This document shows positions 25,632 through 34,525 of a stretch of DNA of 64,000 bases, in pieces (within the stretch, counting starts at the first letter, position 1; each line of letters opens with the position of its first letter). Source of the stretch: Rhodalgimonas zhirmunskyi (lineage in GTDB: Bacteria; Pseudomonadota; Alphaproteobacteria; Rhodobacterales; Rhodobacteraceae). The DNA is taken from positions 1 through 64,000 of the forward strand of contig JANFFA010000001.1 in assembly GCA_030848925.1 (NCBI GenBank). The letters run 5' to 3'. Both the position numbers and the translations under genes were made by a program. The notes below the pieces were generated by a model, which saw only the letters and a program-made list of their open reading frames with translations, did no database searches and was not told the origin of the DNA.

Positions 25632-25720
25632 TAGCCGATCTTCTCCCCATGCAGAATCTTTAATTCGACATATCAGGCCAACCGGCCCTATCCAAGCTGG
25701 ACATGTAAAGGAGTGCGCGG

Positions 25721-26329
25721 GTGTATCTGGATTTCACGACCCTGTTGGCGGGTTTTTCCCTTGGTCTTGGCCTTATCGTCGCGATCGGCGCGCAGAACGC
25801 CTTTGTGCTGCGGCAAGGGGTGCGGCGCGAACATGTGTTGGAGACGGTTTTGATATGCGCGGTTTCGGACGCGGTGCTGATCGCGGCGGGCGTCACCGGA
25901 TTCGGGGCGCTGGCGAAAGCGGTTCCGGGCCTTGAGGGAGCGATGCGGATATTCGGCGCGGCCTTCCTCGCCTGGTATGGCGCGAAGAGTTTCTATGCCG
26001 CGTGGAATGGGGGGCAGGCGATGGATGTGACCGGCGAAGCGCGCCATTCGCTGAGGGGCGTGGCCATGACGGTGCTGGCGCTGACCTGGCTTAATCCGCA
26101 CGTGTATCTGGATACGGTTGTACTGTTGGGATCGGTATCGGCGCAATATGCATCGAAAGTGAGCTTCGCATTGGGGGCAATGAGCGCCAGCTTCAGTTTC
26201 TTTTTCGCTTTGGGGTATGGCGCGCGGCTGCTGACGCCGCTTTTCGCCCGACCGGGGGCATGGCGTATTCTTGACGTTCTGGTTGGGGGCGTGATGTGGG
26301 CGATTGCGATCAAGCTGATTTGGGAATGA
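25721..26329 (+). CDS. LysE/ArgO-family amino-acid exporter
   Basis: 202 residues from GTG 25721, which is preceded by AAAGGAG. Six hydrophobic helices and the LysE signature G-A-Q-N-A-F-V-L-R-Q-G-V at ~22-33 place it in the LysE family, arginine/lysine branch; T-W-L-N-P-H-V-Y-L-D-T near 125-135 is also typical. It exports basic amino acids when intracellular levels rise. Divergent from its likely activator ArgP. Confidence 0.94.
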   Translation: MYLDFTTLLAGFSLGLGLIVAIGAQNAFVLRQGVRREHVLETVLICAVSDAVLIAAGVTGFGALAKAVPGLEGAMRIFGAAFLAWYGAKSFYAAWNGGQAMDVTGEARHSLRGVAMTVLALTWLNPHVYLDTVVLLGSVSAQYASKVSFALGAMSASFSFFFALGYGARLLTPLFARPGAWRILDVLVGGVMWAIAIKLIWE

Positions 26330-26360
26330 AGTTGTAGCCTAGGGGACTGTCATCCGGGCG

Positions 26361-26894
26361 TCAGGGGTGCACGGTGCTGGGGCACCGCGAGAGGCGCCAG
26401 ATTGCGAACCAGTCGAACCCGTGTGCGATGCCTTGTGACTCCAGCCAGCGCGCTTGCAGCTGGTAGGCCTCCCATTCCATGGCTTGGGGGCAGGGCCATT
26501 CTGCTTGCATCTGTGCGTCGTGCACCAGTTCGTGCAGCAGGGTCGAGAGTGCCCGACCGTTCTTGGCTGTCCAAGGCAGGACAAGAAATATGCGGCGCGC
26601 CCTGCTGTCGTAGGCGGCGCGCAAATCCGTATCCACGATCATGTCCCGCCCCTCGTAGAAGATCTTCTCACCCTGCGCGCAAAAGGCAATGTCCGGCGGG
26701 GTGGCGCGCAGGGGGGCGATGTCATAATCCGTTTCGTGTTCGAGAAAATCGTAGAACACGTCAACCGTTTCAAGCGATGGCAAGGATGGATCGGGCAGGC
26801 AGACATCAGTGTCTTGCGCGTGCACTGCGGCGGGCGAAGCTAACAGCACGAATGTCAGCGCCGCCGACAGTGGGGCTGATCGTTCGAAGGGCAT
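26361..26894 (-). CDS. Exported protein with HExxH zinc-peptidase-like motif
   Basis: 177 residues from ATG 26894; an ATG at 26927 adds 11 residues, and neither start has a clear ribosome-binding site. Starting at 26894 gives a tidy signal peptide ending A-A-V-H-A. The mature protein has L-L-H-E-L-V-H-D-A-Q, an H-E-x-x-H motif, preceded by a beta-strand I-F-L-V-L-P-W, and several cysteines likely to form disulfides. It resembles small DUF6647-type proteins. The motif fits a zinc-dependent hydrolase, but a third ligand is not certain and activity is unproven. It ends 32 bases from the convergent LysE gene. Confidence 0.65.
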   Translation of the reverse strand: MPFERSAPLSAALTFVLLASPAAVHAQDTDVCLPDPSLPSLETVDVFYDFLEHETDYDIAPLRATPPDIAFCAQGEKIFYEGRDMIVDTDLRAAYDSRARRIFLVLPWTAKNGRALSTLLHELVHDAQMQAEWPCPQAMEWEAYQLQARWLESQGIAHGFDWFAIWRLSRCPSTVHP

Positions 26895-27025
26895 CTTGGC
26901 GCGAGATGATGATTGCAGCCCGGGCATGAGGTATTCTTGCGCAGTGCTTAGGGCGACGTCAAACGTGACGTCTTTTGGTTGTATCCGCGTTGGTCCTCTT
27001 GAAGCTGGTAGCGCTTCATGCCCAG

Positions 27026-27940
27026 ATGCGCCCCATGGATACGATGCGCGCGCAACGCCCGGTTCTGGGTGTTTTCTGGATGGTGGTGACGGGGTTGCTG
27101 TTCGTCGGTGTGACGGCCTGCGTCAAGGTGCTTGGAACACGGATTCCGGCGCCCGAGGCCGCGTTCCTGCGCTATGCGCTTGGTCTGATTTTCCTTATCC
27201 CGATGATCCGGCCGATGATGAGTACCCATCTTAGCAAACGCCAGCTGAAACTCTTCGGGTTTCGCGGGTTGGCGCATACCGGGGGCGTGTGCCTTTGGTT
27301 TTTTGCGATGGCGCGTATCCCGCTCGCCGATGTGACGGCGATGAACTATCTCGCGCCGATTTATGTGACGCTGGGGGCTGCGTTCTTTCTTGGGGAAACC
27401 TTGGCTTTGAGGCGCATACTTGCGGTGATCGTGGCGCTTATTGGCGGGCTGATTATCCTGCGCCCGGGCTTTCGCGAAATCGGGCCGGGGCATCTGGCGA
27501 TGCTGATAGCGGCGTTTTTCTTTGCGGCTTCCTATCTTACGGCCAAGCGGATGGCGGACGAAACCGGTGCGGCGGTCACGGTCACGATGCTGTCGGTTAC
27601 GGTGACGATCGGCCTTGCGCCGCTTGCAGCGATGAACTGGGTCACGCCGACCATGAGCGAATTCTATTTGTTGTTCGGCGTCGCAGCATTGGCCACGGCC
27701 GGGCATTACACCATGTCGCTTGCGCTGGAGGCGGCGCCGGTCACGGTGACCCAGCCGGTGGGTTTTTTGCAACTTGTCTGGGCGGTTCTGCTAGGCGCGC
27801 TCGTGTTTGACGAGGGGGTGGATGTTTGGGTGGTCATCGGTGGTGGTGTCATCATCGGCGCGATCAGTTTCATGACATGGCGCGAAGCCGTGATGAAGCG
27901 CCGACTTCGCACGCCGTCGCCGTCGCAGGTCAAGCTGTGA
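27026..27940 (+). CDS. EamA-family (drug/metabolite transporter) exporter
   Basis: 304 residues from ATG 27026 (M-R-P-M-D); other possible starts are TTG 26975 and ATGs at 27035 and 27044. Ten membrane helices in two EamA repeats are visible: the first has E-A-A-F-L-R-Y-A-L-G and A-R-I-P-L-A-D-V-T-A-M-N-Y-L-A-P-I at ~75-90, the second E-A-A-P-V-T-V-T-Q-P-V-G-F-L-Q-L-V-W. These are typical of RhaT/YdcZ-like DMT exporters of amino acids or metabolites. Substrate not inferable. Single gene. Confidence 0.9.
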   Translation: MRPMDTMRAQRPVLGVFWMVVTGLLFVGVTACVKVLGTRIPAPEAAFLRYALGLIFLIPMIRPMMSTHLSKRQLKLFGFRGLAHTGGVCLWFFAMARIPLADVTAMNYLAPIYVTLGAAFFLGETLALRRILAVIVALIGGLIILRPGFREIGPGHLAMLIAAFFFAASYLTAKRMADETGAAVTVTMLSVTVTIGLAPLAAMNWVTPTMSEFYLLFGVAALATAGHYTMSLALEAAPVTVTQPVGFLQLVWAVLLGALVFDEGVDVWVVIGGGVIIGAISFMTWREAVMKRRLRTPSPSQVKL

Positions 27941-28233
27941 GACCCGTGCGATCCTGAGAACGAGCTGAGCGGTTTTCCTATTTGTTTTGGGGAAAGACAG
28001 CGGGTTCAGGCGGAGCGGGCGCGGTCAAACAGTTGCACGCAATTGATACAGGCAGGAACAAGACCTGCGCTCGTCTTGCATTCGTGATAGAACCAGCAGG
28101 GCTTAGGGCGATTACGCGATCGGCGCGCTTGGCGTCAGGTCGGGAAGAGCCCAGAGTGCGGCGCCCACGAAAGGCGGATTGGCCCGAGGCGGTCGCCTGC
28201 ATAGATTCGACCTTTAACCCGTAAGGACAGCGC

Positions 28234-29742
28234 ATGAGCAAACCCAACATCCTTATCATCATGGTTGATCAGCTGAACGGCACGTTGTTTCCCGACGGGC
28301 CCGCGGATTGGCTGCATGTGCCGAACCTGCGGGCGTTGGCCGCGCGTTCGACCCGGTTTTCAAACGCTTACACGGCCTCGCCGCTTTGTGCGCCGGGGCG
28401 TGCGGCCTTCATGTCGGGGCAATTGCCGAGCCAGACAGGGGTTTACGACAATGCGGCCGAGTTCGCCTCGTCCATCCCGACCTATGCACATCACTTGCGG
28501 CGCGCGGGCTATCACACCTGTCTGTCGGGGAAGATGCATTTTGTCGGGCCTGATCAACTTCATGGGTTCGAAGAGCGGCTGACGACGGATGTTTACCCCG
28601 CTGATTTCGGCTGGACCCCGGATTACCGCAAGCCGGGTGAAAGAATTGACTGGTGGTATCATAACATGGGGTCGGTCACCGGCGCGGGCGTGGCAGAGAT
28701 AACCAATCAGCTCGAGTATGATGACGAGGTTGCCTATCATGCGAACCGGAAAATTTACGACTTGTCCCGCGGTCAGGATGATCGGCCATGGTGTCTGACG
28801 GTCAGTTTCACTCATCCGCACGACCCCTATGTCGCGCGGAAGAGGTATTGGGACCTTTACGAAGACTGTGCCCATCTTCAGCCGGTGGTGCCGGCCATGG
28901 CATATGAGGGTCACGATCCGCATTCGAAACGCATTTTCGACGCTAATGACTGGCGCAGTTTCGAAATTACTGAAGACGATATCGCCCGTGCGCGTCGCGC
29001 CTATTTTGCCAATCTCTCGTATCTTGATGACAAGATCGGAGAGCTTTTGAAGACGCTTGAGGACACACGGCAAGAGGCGATTGTCGTCTTCGTTTCGGAT
29101 CACGGCGATATGCTGGGCGAGCGTGGTCTGTGGTTCAAGATGAGCTTTTTCGAAGGTTCGGCGCGGGTGCCGTTGATGATCGCGGCGCCGGGGATGGCGG
29201 CTGGGGAAGTTGCTGACCCGGTGTCGACGATCGACCTTTGCCCGACCCTTTGCGAACTGGCGGGGGTGTCGATGAAAGAAGTGATGCCGTGGACCACAGG
29301 TGAAAGCCTTGTCGGTTTGGGGCAGGGACGCAGCAGGTATGGCGCGGTGGCGATGGAATATGCTGCCGAAGCCTCGAACTCGCCGTTGGTGGCGCTTCGG
29401 CGGGGCAAGTTCAAGTATACCAACTGTGCGCTAGATCCCGAGCAGCTTTTCGATTTGGACAGCGACCCGCATGAACTGAGCAACCTTGCGGAAGAGCCGG
29501 ACCATGCCGAAACGCTTGAAGCGTTTCGCAGGGAAGCGGCGGCGCGATGGGATCTTGAAGCGTTTGACGCGCAGGTGCGCCAATCACAAGCACGGCGCTG
29601 GGTGGTTTATGAGGCGCTTAGGAATGGCGCCTACTATCCTTGGGATTACCAGCCGTTGCAGAAAGCATCTGAGCGCTACATGCGCAACCACATGGACTTG
29701 AACGTGCTGGAGGAAAACCAGCGGTTCCCACGCGGGGAGTGA
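28234..29742 (+). CDS. betC: Choline-sulfatase
   Basis: 502 residues, no signal peptide, cytoplasmic. The type I sulfatase signature C-A-P-G-R at 52-56 carries the cysteine converted to formylglycine. M-V-D-Q-L at the start and S-D-H-G-D-M-L-G-E-R-G-L-W near 288-299 provide metal ligands. Full-length agreement, including W-Y-H-N-M-G and the C-terminal W-D-L-E-A-F-D-A-Q-V-R-Q-S-Q-A-R-R tail, identifies choline-O-sulfatase. It yields choline and sulfate, feeding glycine betaine synthesis or carbon/sulfur supply. The betA/betB genes are not adjacent. Start ATG 28234 follows AAGGAC. Confidence 0.95.
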   Translation: MSKPNILIIMVDQLNGTLFPDGPADWLHVPNLRALAARSTRFSNAYTASPLCAPGRAAFMSGQLPSQTGVYDNAAEFASSIPTYAHHLRRAGYHTCLSGKMHFVGPDQLHGFEERLTTDVYPADFGWTPDYRKPGERIDWWYHNMGSVTGAGVAEITNQLEYDDEVAYHANRKIYDLSRGQDDRPWCLTVSFTHPHDPYVARKRYWDLYEDCAHLQPVVPAMAYEGHDPHSKRIFDANDWRSFEITEDDIARARRAYFANLSYLDDKIGELLKTLEDTRQEAIVVFVSDHGDMLGERGLWFKMSFFEGSARVPLMIAAPGMAAGEVADPVSTIDLCPTLCELAGVSMKEVMPWTTGESLVGLGQGRSRYGAVAMEYAAEASNSPLVALRRGKFKYTNCALDPEQLFDLDSDPHELSNLAEEPDHAETLEAFRREAAARWDLEAFDAQVRQSQARRWVVYEALRNGAYYPWDYQPLQKASERYMRNHMDLNVLEENQRFPRGE

Positions 29743-29773
29743 CCTTTTTGCAAGCGCGCAGCATGGCGGGGGC

Positions 29774-31546
29774 TTAGAGCGGCCAGAAGATCAGGATCAG
29801 CGGAATCGAGACAACCACCACGAGGATTTCGAGGGGCAGGCCCATGCGCCAGTAATCGCCGAAACGATAGCCGCCGGGGCCAAGGATAAGCGTGTTGTTC
29901 TTGTGCCCGATCGGCGTGAGGAATGCGCAAGAGGCCGCAACCGCCACCGCCATCAGGAACGGATCGGGTGAGACGCCGAGCGTTTGCGCCATTTGGATAC
30001 CGATGGGGGCGGCGACGATGGCCGTAGCGGTGTTGTTGAGCACATCCGAGAGCGTCATCGTGACGACCATCAGGACCGTGAGGATCGCCCATGCGGGCCA
30101 ACCTTGGGTCAGTGAAATGAGGCTGCCTGCGATCAACTCTGTACCGCCCGAGGTTTCCAGTGCGGCGCCCAGCGGGATCATGGAGCCCAAGAGCACGACG
30201 ACCGGCCATTCGATATTGTCGTAGAGTTCGGAGAGCGGCAGGATGCGCAACAGGACATAGGCGACCACCACGATGCCGAGTGCGATGGGCAGGTAGACAA
30301 GGCCTAGCGATGCCGCGAGCACGGCCGCGGCGAATATGCCGATTGCGGCCCAGGTCTTGCTGTCTTCGGTCACGGCGAGGCCGCGATCAGCCAAGGGCAG
30401 CACGCCCAGCCATTCGACCACATCCGGGCCGGTGCCCTTGGGGACGAGAAGGAGGAGGATATCGCCAGCCTCGATTTCAGTCTGGCGCAGACGTGAGGTG
30501 ATGCGCTGGCCTTGGCGCGACAGCCCCATGACGACGGTGCGCTGGCGCCAATGCAACCCGATGGCCTGAGCCGAGCGGCCTGTGATGCGGCTTTCCGTGG
30601 GCACCACCACCTCGATCATGTCGAGGCCAGCGCCATCAGCTTTGAGACGCTCCTCACGCTCGGATTCGGAGAAGGCGAGGGAGAGGGCGGAGCGAAATTC
30701 ATCAAGCGCGTCGGGCGTAGCTTCGATGACGAGAGTGTCGTCCTCCTGAAGGACCGCCGTGCGGGCCGGACCATAGCGGCGCTTGCCGTCGCGAATCAGA
30801 CCGATCAGCGCGACATCGGCGCTTTGCGCGGCCTCTTCCAATTCGAAGATGCGTTTGCCGATGACCTTGTTGCCGGCTGGCACGGTCAGTTCGGCAACGT
30901 ATGGCGCGAGATCTTCGACGGCTTTTAGAGCGTCGTCGCGAGTCGGGATAAGGCGCCAGCCGACCAAGGCCACGAAGATCAGGCCGACAATTGCCGTCAG
31001 CCCGCCCACGGGGGCGAAATCGAACATCTGAAAGGGCTCGCCCAGCGATTCGCCCCGGATGGTGGCGATGATGATGTTGGGCGGGGTGCCGATCAGCGTG
31101 GCCATGCCACCGAGGATGGTGGCGAATGAAAGCGGCATGAGCGATAGCGCGGGGCCGCGTCCGGCCTTGCGCGCGGTCTGGATATCGACCGGCATCAAGA
31201 GGGCGAGAGCGGCGACATTGTTCATGAAGGCCGAAAGCACACCGCCAACCCCGCCCATGATAGCGATATGCGCGCCGAGGCTGCGGGAACTGTCAATCAG
31301 GGTGCGGGTGATCAGGAAAACTGCACCCGAGCGCACCAGCCCGGCGGAAACGACCAGCACCAGCGCCACTACGAGCGTCGCGGGATGGCCGAAGCCGTCG
31401 AAGGCATGTTTGGTATCCACCACACCCAGCACGACGCCAAGCAAAAGCGCGGAGAAAGCCACGAGATCATAGCGGTAGCGGCCCCAGAGGAGCATTCCGA
31501 AGACACCGGCGAAGAGGGCAAAGAGGATAATCTGATCTGTTGTCAT
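29774..31546 (-). CDS. SLC13-family anion permease with two TrkA-C (RCK_C) domains
   Basis: 590 residues. Membrane helices occupy ~1-195 and ~395-590. Between them lie two cytoplasmic RCK_C/TrkA-C modules at ~205-285 and ~290-370. F-M-N-N-V-A-A-L-A-L-L-M-P near 107-119 and S-D-V-L-N-N-T-A-T-A-I-V-A-A-P near 510 are the paired S-N-N/N-N-T ion-binding signatures of the DASS/ArsB superfamily. Proteins of this form move sulfate, citrate or other anions with sodium. It is convergent with betC, with only 31 bases between stops; a sulfate role is inference. Confidence 0.9.
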   Translation of the reverse strand: MTTDQIILFALFAGVFGMLLWGRYRYDLVAFSALLLGVVLGVVDTKHAFDGFGHPATLVVALVLVVSAGLVRSGAVFLITRTLIDSSRSLGAHIAIMGGVGGVLSAFMNNVAALALLMPVDIQTARKAGRGPALSLMPLSFATILGGMATLIGTPPNIIIATIRGESLGEPFQMFDFAPVGGLTAIVGLIFVALVGWRLIPTRDDALKAVEDLAPYVAELTVPAGNKVIGKRIFELEEAAQSADVALIGLIRDGKRRYGPARTAVLQEDDTLVIEATPDALDEFRSALSLAFSESEREERLKADGAGLDMIEVVVPTESRITGRSAQAIGLHWRQRTVVMGLSRQGQRITSRLRQTEIEAGDILLLLVPKGTGPDVVEWLGVLPLADRGLAVTEDSKTWAAIGIFAAAVLAASLGLVYLPIALGIVVVAYVLLRILPLSELYDNIEWPVVVLLGSMIPLGAALETSGGTELIAGSLISLTQGWPAWAILTVLMVVTMTLSDVLNNTATAIVAAPIGIQMAQTLGVSPDPFLMAVAVAASCAFLTPIGHKNNTLILGPGGYRFGDYWRMGLPLEILVVVVSIPLILIFWPL

Positions 31547-31737
31547 GTGGGCAGGTTAACCGCGGATCGCGGGCTGTGCGATGGGAAAAGCAAACGGCGG
31601 GGATCAGGTTTTATACATGGAATCTGCATGGGAAGGCCGCCGTATGGCTGCTATGTGCAATTTCGCGGTTTCACGCCGCCGCATGGAACGGTATACGGGC
31701 GCGGGTTTGAACGCTCGTCATAGGAAGAGGACAGCAC

Positions 31738-33030
31738 ATGGCCAATGTCGTCGTGGTTGGCGCCCAGTGGGGCGACGAAGGAAAAGGCAAGATCGTCGAT
31801 TGGCTGAGCGAGCGGGCGGATGTGATCTGCCGCTTCCAAGGCGGGCACAACGCCGGGCACACGCTTGTCATCGATGGGGAGGTTTACAAACTGCATGCGC
31901 TGCCTTCGGGTGTGGTGCGCGGTGGTAAGCTTTCGGTGATCGGCAACGGGGTGGTTCTGGACCCATGGCATCTGTTGAAAGAGATCGAGACGATCCGGGC
32001 GCAGGGTGTCGATATCAGCCCCGAGTCGCTGATGATTGCGGAGAACACGCCGCTGATCCTGCCGTTCCACGGCGAATTGGACCGCGCTCGCGAAGGTCAG
32101 AACAGTGTTGCCAAGATTGGCACCACCGGGCGCGGTATCGGGCCGTGCTACGAGGACAAGGTGGGGCGCCGGGTGATCCGGGTTGCGGATCTGGGCGACG
32201 ATGCGACGCTTGAGTTGCGGGTCGATAGGGCACTTGTGCATCACAACGCGTTGCGCAGCGGCTTGGGCCTTGATCCGATCGACCGAGATGCCTTGATCGC
32301 GAAGCTGAAAGAGATTGCGCCGGAGATCCTGAAATATGCCGGGCCGGTCTGGAAGGTGCTGAACGAGAAGCGCAAGGCCGGCAAGCGGATCCTGTTCGAG
32401 GGGGCGCAGGGCGCGCTTCTGGATATCGATTTCGGGACTTACCCCTTCGTCACGTCGTCGAACGTGATCGCGGGACAGGCGGCCACGGGCGTGGGTGTTG
32501 GCCCCGGAGCGGTGGATTTCGTGTTGGGCATCGTGAAGGCCTATACGACGCGCGTGGGCGAGGGGCCGTTTCCAACCGAACTGGAAGATGACGACGGGCA
32601 GCGGTTGGGCGAGCGCGGCCATGAATTCGGCACCACCACGGGCCGCAAGCGGCGCTGCGGTTGGTTCGATGCCTGCCTCGTGCGCCAGACCTGTGCGACC
32701 AGTGGCGTGAACGGGATTTCGCTGACCAAGCTGGATGTGCTCGACGGGTTCGAGACGCTGAAGATCTGTGTCGGATACGATCTGGACGGGACGCGGCTGG
32801 ATTATCTGCCGACGGCGGCGGATCAACAGGCGCGCTGCACCCCGATCTATGAAGAAATGGACGGCTGGAGCGAGTCGACGGAAGGCGCGCGCAGCTGGGC
32901 GGACCTGCCTGCCGCGGCGATCAAGTATGTGCGCCGTGTCGAGGAATTGATCGACTGCCCGGTGGCGCTGCTCTCGACCAGCCCGGAGCGTGACGATACG
33001 ATCCTTGTGACCGATCCGTTCGAGGATTGA
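31738..33030 (+). CDS. purA: Adenylosuccinate synthetase
   Basis: 430 residues. N-terminal P-loop [12 protein letters not shown] (7-18) with catalytic Asp14, then G-G-H-N-A-G-H-T with catalytic His near 42, T-T-G-R-G-I-G-P and the later [13 protein letters not shown] segment identify PurA. It joins IMP and aspartate using GTP, the first committed step to AMP. Complete. Start ATG 31738 follows AAGAGGAC. A strong tandem hairpin follows 11 bases after the stop. Confidence 0.98.
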   Translation: MANVVVVGAQWGDEGKGKIVDWLSERADVICRFQGGHNAGHTLVIDGEVYKLHALPSGVVRGGKLSVIGNGVVLDPWHLLKEIETIRAQGVDISPESLMIAENTPLILPFHGELDRAREGQNSVAKIGTTGRGIGPCYEDKVGRRVIRVADLGDDATLELRVDRALVHHNALRSGLGLDPIDRDALIAKLKEIAPEILKYAGPVWKVLNEKRKAGKRILFEGAQGALLDIDFGTYPFVTSSNVIAGQAATGVGVGPGAVDFVLGIVKAYTTRVGEGPFPTELEDDDGQRLGERGHEFGTTTGRKRRCGWFDACLVRQTCATSGVNGISLTKLDVLDGFETLKICVGYDLDGTRLDYLPTAADQQARCTPIYEEMDGWSESTEGARSWADLPAAAIKYVRRVEELIDCPVALLSTSPERDDTILVTDPFED

Positions 33031-33041
33031 TCCGCGCTGGG

Positions 33042-33089
33042 GGCCGAAATCTTGCGAAGATTTCGGCCAAAAATCCTGCGAGGATTTTT
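33042..33089 (+). terminator. Tandem perfect hairpins after purA
   Basis: Two adjoining perfect stem-loops. The first has 12-bp arms, GGCCGAAATCTT (33042-33053) and its complement (33057-33068), around GCG. The second has 9-bp arms, AAAAATCCT (33069-33077) and AGGATTTTT (33081-33089), also around GCG. The second ends in five T, so it can act as a terminator on either strand. The shared GCG loop and back-to-back arrangement look like a repeat unit. Confidence 0.7.
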
Positions 33090-33148
33090 GCGGTGTGCGG
33101 CTGCGTTGGGCATGTGCCCGAATTAGGCCAAGAGCGGAGGGATACGTG

Positions 33149-33376
33149 ATGTTTCGGAACTTGTCTTTGAAGGCTCGAAAGCGGCTATCGATCATCGTGT
33201 TGTTGATCGGGATGCCGGCCTATGTCGTTGTGGCTGTGACGGTGGTCAATATGTTCGACCTGACGCAGCATTTCCTGTTGCAGCTTTTGGTTTATGTTGG
33301 ACTGGGGATCGTCTGGATTCTGCCGTTTCGTGAGTTGTTTCGCGGGATCGGTCAGCCGGGTCCCGACGACGAGTGA
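33149..33376 (+). CDS. DUF2842 small membrane protein
   Basis: 75 residues from ATG 33149 behind GGAGG. Two membrane helices (~14-34 and ~44-62) and the motifs L-K-A-R-K-R-L-S, G-M-P-A-Y-V-V-V-A-V and I-W-I-L-P-F-R-E-L-F-R-G-I-G define DUF2842, a family confined mainly to alphaproteobacteria. Function unknown. The P-F-x-x-L-F-x-G-x-G end is the most conserved part of the family. Confidence 0.88.
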   Translation: MFRNLSLKARKRLSIIVLLIGMPAYVVVAVTVVNMFDLTQHFLLQLLVYVGLGIVWILPFRELFRGIGQPGPDDE

Positions 33377-33471
33377 CACATGCCTCACACCTGCGAGAGG
33401 GAGAGCGTCCGCTCTTGCCCTGTGATCAGACTGCTGCGTAACCCTTTGAAACAGGGTCACGAGGGAACGAC

Positions 33472-34509
33472 ATGAAGCACGAACAGGTTCAGGATTACTA
33501 CGGCAAGGTTCTTCAGGGCAGTGCAGATTTGCAAACCGATGCCTGCTGCACCCCCGCCGAAATGCCGGGGTATGTGAAAGCAGCGCTTTCGAATATTCAT
33601 GACGAGGTTCTAACGCGCTATTACGGCTGTGGACTTGTCCTGCCGGGGGCATTGGAAGGGGCACGGATACTTGACCTTGGCTGTGGCGCCGGACGCGATG
33701 TTTATGCGTTGGCGCAGATGGTGGGGCCCAAGGGGCAGGTTGTCGGAGTCGACATGACGGCCGAGCAATTGGCGATCGCGCGGACACACCAAGGCTGGCA
33801 CGCGGAAAAATTCGGGTTCGATGTGGTGGATTTCCGCGAAGGCCTGATCGAGGCGCTGGGCGAACTTGGGCTGGAGCCTGCGAGTTTTGACGTCATCGTC
33901 TCGAACTGTGTGATCAACCTTGCGACGGACAAGGCGGCGGTGCTGAAAGGCGCGTTCGACTTGCTCAAGCCCGGCGGTGAAATCTATTTCTCGGACGTCT
34001 ATGCCGACCGGCGGGTGCCGCAGGCATTGGCCGAGGATGAGGTTCTGTATGGCGAATGCCTGTCTGGGGCGTTGTATTGGAACGATTTCCTGAAGTTGGC
34101 GCGAGAGGCGGGGTTCGACGATCCCCGCCGGGTTGAGCATCGGCGCTTGGGCATCGAAAATCCGGTTCTGGCAGAGAAGCTGGGACAGCTTCGGTTTATC
34201 TCGGCGACGTGCCGCCTGTTCAAGCTCGATGGGTTGGAGCCGCAATGCGAAGACTATGGTCAAGCCGTGATTTACAAGGGCACGGTCCCGCATATGCCGC
34301 ATGCCCTTGTGCTGGATGATCATCACGTGATCGAAACCGGCAAGGTTTTCCCGGTTTGTGGAAACACGTGGAAAATGCTGCACGACACGCGGTTTGCTGC
34401 ACATTTCGAGTTCATCGGTGATTTCGAGACGCATTATGGCGTTTTCGAGGGGTGTGGCGAAGCCAGTCTGTTCGATGCCGAGGCGACGCAAAGCGGAACC
34501 TGCTGCTAA
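33472..34509 (+). CDS. arsM: Arsenite S-adenosylmethionine methyltransferase (ArsM)
   Basis: 345 residues, cytoplasmic. SAM-binding motif I-L-D-L-G-C-G-A-G-R is at 66-75 and V-G-V-D-M-T at ~91-96. The substrate-binding cysteines of ArsM are all recognisable: C25, C53, C146 (in S-N-C-V-I-N-L) and C196 (in Y-G-E-C-L-S-G). Their spacing 25-53 (28) and 146-196 (50) equals that of C44-C72 and C174-C224 in the algal enzyme CmArsM. A C-terminal domain to ~340 is followed by a final G-T-C-C, as in many bacterial ArsM. It methylates As(III) stepwise to volatile forms. No other ars gene (arsR, arsB, arsC) is nearby. Confidence 0.9.
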   Translation: MKHEQVQDYYGKVLQGSADLQTDACCTPAEMPGYVKAALSNIHDEVLTRYYGCGLVLPGALEGARILDLGCGAGRDVYALAQMVGPKGQVVGVDMTAEQLAIARTHQGWHAEKFGFDVVDFREGLIEALGELGLEPASFDVIVSNCVINLATDKAAVLKGAFDLLKPGGEIYFSDVYADRRVPQALAEDEVLYGECLSGALYWNDFLKLAREAGFDDPRRVEHRRLGIENPVLAEKLGQLRFISATCRLFKLDGLEPQCEDYGQAVIYKGTVPHMPHALVLDDHHVIETGKVFPVCGNTWKMLHDTRFAAHFEFIGDFETHYGVFEGCGEASLFDAEATQSGTCC

Positions 34510-34525
34510 AGGTCATCGGGGCGCT

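Noticed and set aside
27941-28233. Short overlapping frames on both strands upstream of betC
   Set aside because: About 80-90 codons each without conserved motifs or start signals; treated as intergenic.
31651-33195. Long open frame (over 500 codons) on the minus strand opposite purA
   Set aside because: It lies antisense to a gene with unmistakable PurA motifs, has no recognisable domain, and results from G+C-rich codon bias.
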